Of a stretch of 64,000 nt of DNA, positions 54,997 through 63,726 are shown piece by piece. Every line of letters starts with the position of its first letter. Positions within the stretch are counted from its first letter, which is position 1. The notes under the pieces are model-generated. The model had not been told where the DNA came from and ran no database searches. It saw only the letters and a list, made by a program, of their open reading frames with translations. Source of the DNA: Flavobacterium sp. I-STPP5a (GTDB lineage: Bacteria; Bacteroidota; Bacteroidia; Flavobacteriales; Flavobacteriaceae); NCBI RefSeq assembly GCF_009764685.1, contig NZ_VHLM01000004.1, positions 101,201-165,200 on the forward strand, in the 5' to 3' direction. A program made the position numbers and the translations under genes.

Positions 54997-56580
54997 TTAA
55001 TGCATAGCATCAGCGGGATTTATTTTATTTTTTCCTTTTTTTATCAAAAGGATAAATGGAATACAAAACAAGAACAACGCTCCTAGATACATGAAAATAT
55101 CCATGTAAGATAGCACTGAACTTTGAACCATGATTTTGTATTCTATAGCTTTATAGGCTTTTGCCAATGCTTCGTTCTCAGGATACCCCTTAGACATGAA
55201 ACCTAATTTAAACTGCTGTACAGTTTTTTGTACCTCATAGGATGTTTTGTCTAAATGTGCAATTAAATTTACACGATGCTCCTGATTAAAGCGGGCTATA
55301 AATGTGGTTATAATGGCAATTCCAAAAGATCCTCCTAGCTGGCGCATCATTCCTGTAAAAGCAGCTCCTTCACCAATTCCTTTTCCTTTTAAAGTAGATA
55401 ATGAAAGTGTTGAAATAGGGACAAACAATAATCCCAAACTAATTCCTCTCATGATAAGTGGCCAGTACAAATGTTCCCCTCCAGAGTCTGGAGTTATAAC
55501 ACTTTGCATCCAAAAAGTAAAAAAGAAAAATAACAAAAATCCGGCAGCAACCATATACGTTTGCGGAAATCCTCTTTGAATCAATTTCCCTATAAAGGGC
55601 ATCATGATTCCAATTGTAATAGAACTAGGAATAAGCAACAATCCTGCATCTAGAGCGCTCCAACCTAATACAGATTGTGTATAGATAGGAATTATAAAAG
55701 TTGAACCATATAAACCAAAACCTAGGATAAAACACATGATAGTTCCTATTTTTAGATTTGTATCTTTTAAAACCCTAAGATTTACAATAGGATATTCATA
55801 CGTAAGCTCTCTCCAAATAAAAAGTAATAAACCAAATACAGTTATTACACTCAAAGTTATTATAGTAGTATTATTGAACCAGTCATCTTGCTGCCCGTGT
55901 TCCAGAACGTATTGTAAGGAACCTATAAATGCGGTTAATAGGATAATACCCCACCAGTCTACTTGGCTTGCTTTTAGTTTGTTACCGTATTTTGGACTTT
56001 TTACAAAAGACAGGGTTAATAACGTAGCAATAATTCCTAGGGGTATGTTGATGTAAAAAATGAAAGGCCATGAAAAATGATCTACAATATATCCACCAAG
56101 TGGCGGTCCAAGTGTAGGTCCTACAATTACGCCCATGCCGTATATAGCTTGAGCCATTCCTCGTTTTGCTATAGGATAACTTTCAGTAATAATGGTTTGT
56201 GCTGTAACTAATAAGGCACCACCACCTAATCCCTGAATAAACCTAAAAGTTACGAGTTCCCATATATTGCTTGCGTTTCCACATAAAAAGGAGGAAACCG
56301 TAAATATAATTATGGAAATAGCAAAATAATTTCTTCGACCAAATTGTTGTGACAACCAGCTTGTCATAGGGATTACAATTACATTAGCAATTGCATAAGC
56401 CGTTATTACCCAAGCCACATCAGTAAGTGATGCTCCTAAGCTTCCACGCATATTGTTTAACGCCACGTTTACAATGGTGGTATCTACAATTTCCAGCATA
56501 GCACAAAGTACTGCCGTAATTGTTATTATGATACGTCTAAAACCGTATTCTACTAAATCATCTTCTCCCGATTCAACCAT
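54997..56580 (-). CDS. DHA2-family MFS drug efflux permease (EmrB/QacA type)
   Basis: A 527-residue proton-driven exporter with fourteen membrane segments. Motif C is GPTLGPPLGGYIVDHFSW in segment 5, and motif D1-like IVDTTIVNVAL lies in segment 1 with the conserved acidic residue. It is the last gene of a TetR-TolC-EmrA-EmrB operon and forms a tripartite pump with the two upstream products. Substrates of such pumps are hydrophobic drugs or toxic compounds; none can be singled out. Confidence 0.9.
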   Translation of the reverse strand: MVESGEDDLVEYGFRRIIITITAVLCAMLEIVDTTIVNVALNNMRGSLGASLTDVAWVITAYAIANVIVIPMTSWLSQQFGRRNYFAISIIIFTVSSFLCGNASNIWELVTFRFIQGLGGGALLVTAQTIITESYPIAKRGMAQAIYGMGVIVGPTLGPPLGGYIVDHFSWPFIFYINIPLGIIATLLTLSFVKSPKYGNKLKASQVDWWGIILLTAFIGSLQYVLEHGQQDDWFNNTTIITLSVITVFGLLLFIWRELTYEYPIVNLRVLKDTNLKIGTIMCFILGFGLYGSTFIIPIYTQSVLGWSALDAGLLLIPSSITIGIMMPFIGKLIQRGFPQTYMVAAGFLLFFFFTFWMQSVITPDSGGEHLYWPLIMRGISLGLLFVPISTLSLSTLKGKGIGEGAAFTGMMRQLGGSFGIAIITTFIARFNQEHRVNLIAHLDKTSYEVQKTVQQFKLGFMSKGYPENEALAKAYKAIEYKIMVQSSVLSYMDIFMYLGALFLFCIPFILLIKKGKNKINPADAMH

Positions 56581-56657
56581 TTTATAACTAAGTGTAAACT
56601 ATCATTAGAGTTAAATTTTGCCGTCTTTATCAGTTCTAGATTAACATTTTAAAATGC

Positions 56658-57737
56658 TTAATCTATTCTAACATCAACATCTACATTCATACCAGGACGC
56701 AATAATTTAATTTTCTCGGTATCATTTGTTGCGTCTAAACTAATTTTAACGGGTAATCTTTGAATTGTTTTTACAAAATTTCCAGTGGCATTATCTGGCG
56801 GAAGCAAAGAAAATTTAGAACCCGTAGCAGGAGAAAAGGAAGTTAAGGTCCCTTGAAAATCATAATCTGGATAAGCATCGACCTTTACAGTTACTTTTTG
56901 GCCAACTACCATTTTGTTAAGTTGAGTTTCTTTAAAATTAGCAACTACCCATGCTTCGTTATTATTGATGATATAAAATAAAGATTGTCCAGGTTGCACT
57001 AGTTGTCCCGGTTGTATGTCTATTTTAGAAACTTGTCCATCTATTGCTGCAGTGATAACGGTGTAGGATAAGTTAAGCTTAGCAGCATCAAGTAATGCTC
57101 TTGCGCGCTTAATATTGGCAGCAGCTACCTCAGTTTGTTTGTTAGAAACTTTTGATTTTGCAACAGTAACTGATTTTTGAAAAGCGCTGGCTCGTTCTTG
57201 TTGTTGTAAAACACGAACCTGATTTTCGGCTTCCAATTTAGCCGCTAGTGCCTGCTCATATTGTTGTTTAGTAATAGAGTGGCTTTTGTATAAATTCTCA
57301 TAACGAATGTAATCACTCGTTGCACGATCTAATCTTATTTTTGCAGTTTGAATGTTACCACCAGCAAAAAGCACATTAGCATCAGATACTGATATGCTTG
57401 CAAGTGCGCTACCAATATCAGCTTTTGATACCTCTAAATTGCCTTCTGCACCTACAAGCGCAGCGGTAGCTTCATCAATTTTTAATAAATAATCTCTTTT
57501 ATCAATTGTAAAAAGTGTATCTCCTTTTTTTACAAAATCATTATCCTTAATATATACTTTATCTACATATCCAGAAACTCTAGGGATTATTGGGTTCATT
57601 TTCTTTTCAATTTGTGCATCATCAGTTTCTTCATGTGCTAGTGAATGCATGTATTTAAAAGTACCATATGCGCCACCCAAAACTACTAATGCTACTAGGA
57701 TAATTATAAATTTCGTGTTTGTTTTTTTCTTTTCCAT
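56658..57737 (-). CDS. HlyD/EmrA-family membrane fusion protein
   Basis: A 359-residue periplasmic adaptor with one N-terminal membrane anchor (about 9-28). It has a lipoyl-type beta domain (IIPRVSGYVDKVYIKDNDFV), a long coiled-coil hairpin (about 85-210) and the second lipoyl half (AAIDGQVSKIDIQPGQLV). It bridges the EmrB-type permease and the TolC-type channel encoded on either side. Gaps of 77 and 9 bases place it within the operon. Confidence 0.92.
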   Translation of the reverse strand: MEKKKTNTKFIIILVALVVLGGAYGTFKYMHSLAHEETDDAQIEKKMNPIIPRVSGYVDKVYIKDNDFVKKGDTLFTIDKRDYLLKIDEATAALVGAEGNLEVSKADIGSALASISVSDANVLFAGGNIQTAKIRLDRATSDYIRYENLYKSHSITKQQYEQALAAKLEAENQVRVLQQQERASAFQKSVTVAKSKVSNKQTEVAAANIKRARALLDAAKLNLSYTVITAAIDGQVSKIDIQPGQLVQPGQSLFYIINNNEAWVVANFKETQLNKMVVGQKVTVKVDAYPDYDFQGTLTSFSPATGSKFSLLPPDNATGNFVKTIQRLPVKISLDATNDTEKIKLLRPGMNVDVDVRID

Positions 57738-57746
57738 GGTAGTAGT

Positions 57747-59072
57747 TTATTTATGAGCGAGATTGAATGATTGTGATAATTGACCTGTAACCGAGAGTAA
57801 CTCGTAATATTTTTGAATACTATTGGCTTTCGCCAAAGCTTTATTAATTTTTGAATTGAGTTGCTCTACATCAGCTTCAAGCAAATCATTTGTGTCAGAT
57901 AGTCCGTTGTCATATTTATCTTTAACAATACGATAATTTTCTGTAGCTTGTTCTTGTGCTTCCGTATAAACTACAGTTTGTTTTAAAGCAAGATCATAGT
58001 CCTCAATGGCTTTTTTGACTTGTGTCCGAATATAATCCGTTAAAATTGCTTCGTTATTTTGCACTTCTATAACTTTATTTTCAGCAATTTTCACCAAAGT
58101 TCCGTTTTTCAAAAGCATACTTAAATCATACGAAATTCCTACGCCCACATTCATAGCATTTTGAACTGTTATGACATTGCTTAAGTCTAGTGCCGTGTAC
58201 CCGCCCACAAGCGCTATAGTAGGATAGTAGGAGCCTTTTGATATTTTGACACCTGTTTCAATAGCTTTACCTTGATGTTGTAACGCTTTTAAATCTTTCC
58301 TATTCTCTAAGGCTGGTAATTCATTAGTGGGCACATTTGTCATTTGAAAATCAGCAAAATCAGCTTCTCTAATTTCAAGCTGCGTTTCTGGATTTAATTT
58401 TAACAGTGTAGTTAAATAAAAATTGATCGTTTTTAAGTTGTTTGTGGTTTCATCTAATGATAACTGAATTTTAGAAACTTGAAGTTTAGATTTCAACAAA
58501 TCATTTCTCGGAATTATACCGTTTTTTTCAAGTTCAATAAAATCCTTTACTCTTTGTTTAGCACTTTTTTGATTTTCCTTTAAAATTTCAATTGTTTTTT
58601 GTGCTTTGTATAAACTTGCGTAATACTCAATTACACGCAAAGCAATTTCCTCTTTGGTTTGTTCTGCATTTGCCATTTCTGCTTGGTACAAATAGTCCTG
58701 AGCTTTAATGTTATTTTGGAGTTTAAAGCCTGCAAAAACTGGAACTGTAGCAGTCAATTGTCCTACCATCAATTGGTTGACAACAGGCATTTGTTGTGGA
58801 GCACTACTTTGATTTAACTTAAAATTGATACCTGCATTTGCTAAGCGTTGGTATTGCCCGGAAAGTTTTAAATCTGGATATTGATTGTTTTTCGTGGCTT
58901 GTAACTCGAGTTTTTTTGTTTTGATCTTAGTGTTAGCTAAAGTAATCTCATTACTTTTACTCCAAGCCATGTCTATTGCTTCGGTAAGCGTAAGACTTGT
59001 TTTCTGTTGTGCTTCTACAGCTGAAATCCCGATGAAGAAAATCCCAAAGAGCATGAATTTACTAGCTTTCAT
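57747..59072 (-). CDS. TolC-family outer-membrane channel
   Basis: A 441-residue outer-membrane efflux protein with signal peptide (1-21, AVEAQ). Two OEP repeats: about 25-215 and 225-430, with long helical hairpins (LTEAIDMAWSKSNEITLA near 28; GYTALDLSNVITVQNAMNVG in the second half). It is the exit duct of the pump. Its start overlaps the TetR gene by 11 bases, so regulator and channel are translated together. Confidence 0.91.
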   Translation of the reverse strand: MKASKFMLFGIFFIGISAVEAQQKTSLTLTEAIDMAWSKSNEITLANTKIKTKKLELQATKNNQYPDLKLSGQYQRLANAGINFKLNQSSAPQQMPVVNQLMVGQLTATVPVFAGFKLQNNIKAQDYLYQAEMANAEQTKEEIALRVIEYYASLYKAQKTIEILKENQKSAKQRVKDFIELEKNGIIPRNDLLKSKLQVSKIQLSLDETTNNLKTINFYLTTLLKLNPETQLEIREADFADFQMTNVPTNELPALENRKDLKALQHQGKAIETGVKISKGSYYPTIALVGGYTALDLSNVITVQNAMNVGVGISYDLSMLLKNGTLVKIAENKVIEVQNNEAILTDYIRTQVKKAIEDYDLALKQTVVYTEAQEQATENYRIVKDKYDNGLSDTNDLLEADVEQLNSKINKALAKANSIQKYYELLSVTGQLSQSFNLAHK

Positions 59073-59688
59073 ATATTAGCAAGGCTTTTATTGTTTGTTG
59101 AATGTGATTAGTCAAATTGGTCTTGATATAATTGTTATATAAATCCTCTGTTTTTAAATTCAATAAATTCTCAAAAAAAGGTTTGTTCATGTGGAAATGA
59201 AAAAAAGTTCCTAAAATAGTAGGTGTTATAAGCGGTATAATAACATCTTTTCTAAAAATTCCTTTTTTTTGTCCTTCTTCAATAATCAATTCTAGGGATT
59301 TTAAATTTCCTTTTCGCAATTCAGAGAACGCTTGAATGTTTTGTTCTCTTTTTTTGGAAGTAAACTCAAAATGTAAAATGCGATAAATCCCCTTATTAAG
59401 GTTTATCCTATCGATGTAAAGAGCTATTAATTTGTTAATTTTTTCAAGAGGTTCTAAATCTTCCTGTAAAAGCTTGTCTAGTTGGAGTTTTAAATCTGAA
59501 GTGCGGTAGAAAATTAATGATTCAAGCAAACGCTCTTTGGAACCAAAATAATAGGAAACCATAGCCACATTAATTTGGGCTAGTTTAGCAATGTTCCGTA
59601 TTGAGGTACCGTCAAATCCTTTTTCTGAGAAAAGAGTTTCTGCAACTTCTAGGATTTGAATTTGTTTGTCATTAAAATTATTTTTCAA
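59062..59688 (-). CDS. TetR/AcrR-family repressor of the efflux operon
   Basis: A 208-residue regulator. HTH at about 10-55 (AETLFSEKGFDGTSIRNIAK and YYFGSKERLLESLI), then a helical ligand-binding domain. The start is TTG at 59688; an in-frame ATG is absent upstream and the next one would remove the HTH. First gene of the operon TetR-TolC-HlyD-EmrB. Two identical-armed palindromes 25-57 bases upstream are the likely operators, giving autoregulation relieved by a pump substrate. Confidence 0.88.
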   Translation of the reverse strand: MKNNFNDKQIQILEVAETLFSEKGFDGTSIRNIAKLAQINVAMVSYYFGSKERLLESLIFYRTSDLKLQLDKLLQEDLEPLEKINKLIALYIDRINLNKGIYRILHFEFTSKKREQNIQAFSELRKGNLKSLELIIEEGQKKGIFRKDVIIPLITPTILGTFFHFHMNKPFFENLLNLKTEDLYNNYIKTNLTNHIQQTIKALLIYES

Positions 59689-59712
59689 ACGAATCTTTTT
59701 TAGGCAACAAAA

Positions 59713-59745
59713 TTAAACATGTGTTTAATTTAAACAGCTGTTTAA
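59713..59745. promoter_or_regulatory. Two tandem palindromic operators of the efflux operon
   Basis: TTAAACA-TG-TGTTTAA (59713-59728) and TTAAACA-GC-TGTTTAA (59730-59745) have identical 7-base arms with a 2-base spacer and are separated by one base, so their centres are 17 bp apart. They lie directly upstream of the TTG start of the TetR gene (59688). Confidence 0.7.
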
Positions 59746-59801
59746 TGTTTTTTTAACTTTTTTTTAACAATATTATTTAATCTGCAAATTAACTTTTGTT
59801 T

Positions 59802-59813
59802 ATGAACGTTCAT
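59802..59813. promoter_or_regulatory. Palindromic operator candidate of the second TetR gene
   Basis: ATGAACGTTCAT is a perfect 12-base palindrome, 13 bases upstream of the -7 box (59827-59834) of the right-running TetR gene. It differs from the operators of the left-running operon, so the two regulators seem to use separate sites. Confidence 0.5.
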
Positions 59814-59826
59814 TCTTTTTTTTGAA

Positions 59827-59834
59827 TATCTTTG
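59827..59834 (+). promoter_or_regulatory. Candidate -7 box of the TetR-nitroreductase operon
   Basis: TATCTTTG matches TAnnTTTG, 42 bases before the ATG at 59877; a TTTG lies 28 bases upstream of it, longer than usual. Confidence 0.4.
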
Positions 59835-59876
59835 CACAATGATATAGTTTGAGTTGGTTTGAACGAGAAATAGAGT

Positions 59877-60455
59877 ATGGCACAGTTACAAAAAAGTATT
59901 GATAAAAGAACTGCATTATTGAAAGCTACATTACAGCTTGTCAATAATGGAGGAATTCAAGGGGCATCCATGGCTAAAATTGCCAAAGAAGCATCTATAT
60001 CACCAGCTACCATTTATCTTTTTTTTGATAGCAAACAAGAATTGCTTAACCAGTTGTATCTTTCTGTAAAATCTAATTTTGCTCATGCTGCATTTAGTTC
60101 ACATGCGCCAGGGGATACTATTCCTAAACAGTTTGAAACCATTTGGCACAACATGGCACAATACAAATTAGAACATCCAGAGGAAGCATCGTTTTTGTCG
60201 CAATGTGATAACACCCCTATGATTGATGATCAAACCAGACAAGAAGGATTGCTTTTCTTGACTCCACTTTTTGATTTATGGAATGAGGGAATAAGCAAAG
60301 GGATTATTAAAAACTACTCACCCTATTTATTGTATGCCCACTCTATATACCCTATGGCGTTCTTAATGAATATAAATAGCAAAGATTTGTGTACTGCGGA
60401 TGAAAATATTTTAAACGAAAGTTTCCAGATGGCCTGGGATAGCATCAAATCTTAA
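59877..60455 (+). CDS. TetR/AcrR-family regulator
   Basis: A 192-residue regulator with an N-terminal HTH (about 10-55, GGIQGASMAKIAKEASISPA and YLFFDSKQELLNQLY) and a helical effector domain that contains two Cys (FLSQCDNTP; KDLCTADE). It lies 33 bases before a nitroreductase gene, like NemR with NemA in E. coli, where Cys residues sense electrophiles. That comparison is only by analogy. Confidence 0.88.
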   Translation: MAQLQKSIDKRTALLKATLQLVNNGGIQGASMAKIAKEASISPATIYLFFDSKQELLNQLYLSVKSNFAHAAFSSHAPGDTIPKQFETIWHNMAQYKLEHPEEASFLSQCDNTPMIDDQTRQEGLLFLTPLFDLWNEGISKGIIKNYSPYLLYAHSIYPMAFLMNINSKDLCTADENILNESFQMAWDSIKS

Positions 60456-60488
60456 AAATATAAATAAATTTAATATACTAAATACAAC

Positions 60489-61121
60489 ATGGAATTAATA
60501 GACAAATTAAAATGGAGATATGCTGCAAAAGCAATGAATGGTGAAAAGGTTTCGCAAGAAAAATTAGATACTATTCTTGAAGCCGCAATTCTTGCACCAA
60601 CATCTAGTGGTTTGCAACCTTTTGAAATAATGGTAGTCACTAATCAAGAGATCAAAGAGAAAATAAGAGTTATAGGATGGAACCAATCTGTGATTACGGA
60701 TTGTTCACATTTGCTTGTTTTTGCTGCTTGGGACACCTATACTGCAGAGCGTATCAATACCATGTTTGATCTTACAAATGAGATTCGTGGTTTTAAAAAT
60801 GAAGGATTTGAAAATTACAGACAAATGCTTTTAAGCAGTTATCCGCAAAAAGATCCAGAAGTTAACTTTCAACATGCAGCTAGACAAGCGTATATTGCTT
60901 TTTCTATGGCTATTGCAGCAGCTGCTTTTGAAGGGGTAGATACAACACCAATTGAAGGTTTTGATCCTGATGCTCTTGATGAAATTTTAGGTTTAAGAGA
61001 TAAAGGACTTAGAAGTTGTGTTATACTTCCTGTAGGGTACCGCGATGCTAAAAACGATTGGTTATCAGATTTAGTAAAAGTTAGAAAGAGTAAATCAGAT
61101 TTGGTTACTTTTATTGACTAG
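60489..61121 (+). CDS. NAD(P)H-dependent nitroreductase
   Basis: A 210-residue FMN enzyme of the NfsB/DrgA group. RYAAKAMNGEKVS near the start and LAPTSSGLQPFEIMVV bind FMN phosphate; ARQAYIAFSMAIAAAAFEGVD and ILPVGYRDAKNDW complete the fold. It works as a dimer and reduces nitroaromatics or quinones. Second gene of an operon with the TetR regulator, followed by a terminator. Confidence 0.92.
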   Translation: MELIDKLKWRYAAKAMNGEKVSQEKLDTILEAAILAPTSSGLQPFEIMVVTNQEIKEKIRVIGWNQSVITDCSHLLVFAAWDTYTAERINTMFDLTNEIRGFKNEGFENYRQMLLSSYPQKDPEVNFQHAARQAYIAFSMAIAAAAFEGVDTTPIEGFDPDALDEILGLRDKGLRSCVILPVGYRDAKNDWLSDLVKVRKSKSDLVTFID

Positions 61122-61141
61122 TTCTAATAAAATTATCTTTT

Positions 61142-61175
61142 AAAAAATCTCTCCAAGTAGGAGAGATTTTTTTGT
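61142..61175 (+). terminator. Terminator of the nitroreductase operon
   Basis: AAATCTCTCC (61145-61154) pairs perfectly with GGAGAGATTT (61160-61169) around loop AAGTA; flanking A and T runs lengthen the stem. Confidence 0.85.
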
Positions 61176-61259
61176 TTAGAATGGAAAATGATTTTTTAAT
61201 TAGAACGTAATTTGTGAATATCTATTTGAAAAAAAAGGTGATTTTTTTTCTTTAAAAAT

Positions 61260-61267
61260 TATCTTTG
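61260..61267 (+). promoter_or_regulatory. Candidate -7 box of the DUF4494 gene
   Basis: TATCTTTG matches TAnnTTTG, 21 bases before the ATG at 61289. Confidence 0.4.
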
Positions 61268-61288
61268 GCATCCTAAAAAATAATTGAA

Positions 61289-61846
61289 ATGAGTAATATT
61301 TGGTACGAATGCAAAGTAAAATATAGAAAAACAGATGAGACTGGTGGTCAAAAAATTACTACCGAGCCTTATCTTGTAGATGCTCTATCGTATACAGAAG
61401 CCGAAAGTAGAATTAATGAAGAAATGGCAGCATATATTAGTGAAGAATTTAAAATCACCAATATTAAAGTGGCCAATTATGCTGAAATTCACCCTTTTGA
61501 AAATGCAGACAGATGGTTTCGTTCTAAAATTTCACTAATTGCTTACGATGAAGAGAGCGGAAAGGAACGCAAAACGAATATGTATGTCTTAGTGCAAGCT
61601 AATGATGTACGTGAAGCCTATGACAATACCATAACAATCATGAAAGGAACCATGGGGGATTACACCATTCCTGCTGTATCTGAGTCAGCTATTATGGATG
61701 TTTTTCCTTATTTCAGTGGTGATGAAGGGGAACTTGAGCAATTAGAACGATTTAATGCCTTAAAAGCTTCAAAACCAGATATTACTCCAGAGATAGAAGA
61801 TCACATGGAATTTGTAGCCGAAGCAGAGGAAGAAACTATAGCATAA
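61289..61846 (+). CDS. DUF4494 protein, function unknown
   Basis: A 185-residue soluble acidic protein. The N-terminus NIWYECKVKYRKTDETG and YLVDALSYTEAESRI are characteristic of DUF4494, found in Bacteroidota. Two similar halves may exist: LVDALSYTEAESRINEEM resembles LVQANDVREAYDNTITIM, each followed by an aromatic segment. The C-terminal 35 residues are very acidic. It is a single gene. Confidence 0.83.
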   Translation: MSNIWYECKVKYRKTDETGGQKITTEPYLVDALSYTEAESRINEEMAAYISEEFKITNIKVANYAEIHPFENADRWFRSKISLIAYDEESGKERKTNMYVLVQANDVREAYDNTITIMKGTMGDYTIPAVSESAIMDVFPYFSGDEGELEQLERFNALKASKPDITPEIEDHMEFVAEAEEETIA

Positions 61847-61888
61847 TTGGAAGCTTAGTTTATTAATTATTAGCTATACTTTTTAAAC

Positions 61889-61955
61889 ACGGTTTACAGA
61901 CCTCTTCTTTGCTATCAGCAAAAACATAAGGGATTTGTAAACCGTTTTTATTTTG
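61889..61955 (+). terminator. Nested hairpin, probable terminator of the DUF4494 gene
   Basis: ACGGTTTACA (61889-61898) pairs perfectly with TGTAAACCGT (61936-61945), enclosing TTTGCT-ATC-AGCAAA (61908-61922). A T-rich stretch follows (61946-61955). Confidence 0.6.
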
Positions 61956-61963
61956 CAGACGGA

Positions 61964-62473
61964 TTACGGTTTTAGTATTTTTTCAAAAGCTTTTCGAGGA
62001 CTTCCTCTAAAAAAAACTTCGCCGCAATATTGATATCCCAAACTTTCAAAAATACGCAACATAGGCAGGTTATCATAGTTGGTATCTGCTTTTATGCTAT
62101 AAATGTTTTTTTCAAGTGCTAGTTCTTCAACATATTTTAAAATCATTTTTGCAAGTCCTTTTCCTGTTTGGCTTTCGCCAATGGCAATTCGGTGTACCAC
62201 CAAAAAGTCGTTATTTGTTAGCCATTTCCCTTGAATGTTTTCATACGCAGGCTCATCATTGAAGTAAACAGCTGTGTAACCAAGTATTTGATTTTCTTGT
62301 GCTAATACATATCCAGCGCCTTTTAAAATATCGTTGTTTACAATTTCTGGATTGGGATAACCATCTTGCCATTGTGTACTTCCCTCATTTTTTCTTCGCA
62401 AAATAGCGTGTTGCAAAATGGTCCAAATTGCAGCTGCATCTGTTTGATTTGCTTGTCTAAAATGAATGTCCAT
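61964..62473 (-). CDS. GNAT-family N-acetyltransferase
   Basis: A 169-residue acetyltransferase. The acetyl-CoA loop lies in AIGESQTGKGLAKMIL, with VVHRIAIGE before it and SIKADTNYDNLPMLRIFESLGY after, the usual order. The N-terminus MDIHFRQANQTDAAAIW is typical. The substrate is unknown. It is unrelated in detail to the GNAT gene at 53.5 kb. Confidence 0.88.
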   Translation of the reverse strand: MDIHFRQANQTDAAAIWTILQHAILRRKNEGSTQWQDGYPNPEIVNNDILKGAGYVLAQENQILGYTAVYFNDEPAYENIQGKWLTNNDFLVVHRIAIGESQTGKGLAKMILKYVEELALEKNIYSIKADTNYDNLPMLRIFESLGYQYCGEVFFRGSPRKAFEKILKP

Positions 62474-62590
62474 AGTAAAGGTTTTTTTGGTGGTTACTTT
62501 TATTAATTGGTGTTAAAATAAGTCTTTGAACTATAATTCATGTACTGTTTTGTGTATGAAACGGAAATGTATTTCAATAAAACTAAAGCA

Positions 62591-63585
62591 TTAATTTTTA
62601 GTATTGTTGTTTCGCTCACTGTATTCAATCCAGTTTTTTATTCTTTCAACATACATTTTGAGATAGTTTTCAGTAAAAAAGATATTGGACCAATCAAATC
62701 TCTTCGCTTGTATTCCTAAATAAAAAATATAAATAGATGCTCCCGCTTCTGGAATTAAATTAATTTCTTCATTTGATAAACGTCTTATTTTTTGATAACC
62801 ATTTAAAAAACTTGTAGCTTTTTGTTCATATACATTTTTGTCTGACTCAATAAAAAACAACTGTTTGCAAAAATAGCCCACATCTAAAATTAATGCACCA
62901 TGGCCACAATTATCAAAATCAAAAATAGTGATTTCATTATTTTTATTGACACTTAAATTATCATACCAAATGTCTAAATGTACTATGCCTTTTGTAATGT
63001 CTGAAATATTGCTTTCGGTAGCTTTTTTTGTTATTTTAAAACTTAATTCTTTTAAAAATTCATTTCGTCTAAACCTTCAGAAAAGTAGGTTTTTAAAATG
63101 TGGTATGATTGGTTTAAAAGAATTTCAGAATCGTAATACACTCTCTCTATTTTTTTATTTTCGGTAATAGTATGGATTTTAGCCATTAATTTACCAATTG
63201 AATAACAAGTCTCCTTAGACATAAAACGCATCTTTTCACCTGCAGCAAATGAAAAAAGAACTGCGTACCGAATTCCTTCTGGAGCATTAATTTCTTGAAT
63301 GAAATTCCCTTTTGTATCTAAAATTGGATATGAAACCGAAAGAGAATTTTCTTTAAGTAAATTTAGAAGTTCTAATTCTTGCTCAATTTCTAATTTAGTT
63401 CGCCACTTATAACAGTAAACTCTTAAAACAAATTTAGTTTCATTTTTCGAAATAAAGTAGGTGTGATTTACACCTGTTCGGTACAATTTACAATTATAAT
63501 CGTCTGCCAATTCGTACCTTTTTTTGATGAAATCCCCTAATTCTTTTTCTGACAATGTTGAGGCTATTACTGGAAAAGTGACCAT
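62591..63585 (-). pseudogene. APH/choline kinase-like phosphotransferase, broken by a one-base frameshift
   Basis: Translating from ATG 63585 gives a phosphotransferase N-lobe (NHTYFISKNETKFVLRVY, EGIRYAVLFSFAAGEKM) that stops at TAA 63052-63054 after GLDEMNF. Moving one base at the T5 run (plus 63054-63058) restores the frame as FLKELSFKIT, then the catalytic loop HLDIWYDN and the metal segment IFDFDNCGHG, continuing to the stop at 62591. One more T would give a single protein of about 331 residues, a normal length for the family. It could be a real lesion, a sequencing error in the homopolymer, or two polypeptides. Confidence 0.8.
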
Positions 63586-63665
63586 CTAATGTTTTTTAAA
63601 ATAAATGAAATTAAATTATGATTCAAAACCAATAGCGTCCTAAACATTTAAAAAAAGAAAAGAAA

Positions 63666-63724
63666 AAGAGGGTAATTTTTGTATCTCAAATTAACTTTGA
63701 GTTGCACAACAAAAAAGCCCTCTT
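63666..63724 (+). promoter_or_regulatory. Hairpin masking the transposase translation start
   Basis: AAGAGGG (63666-63672) pairs with CCCTCTT (63718-63724), which ends two bases before the ATG. Inside, CTCAAA (63685-63690) pairs with TTTGAG (63696-63701). Such structures at IS ends usually suppress translation of messages that read in from outside. Confidence 0.5.
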
Positions 63725-63726
63725 CT

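Noticed and set aside
63052..63060. Programmed -1 frameshift in the phosphotransferase gene
   Set aside because: The zero-frame codons do not form a proper X XXY YYZ slippery heptamer, and no downstream stem is evident. A simple deletion or sequencing error is more likely.
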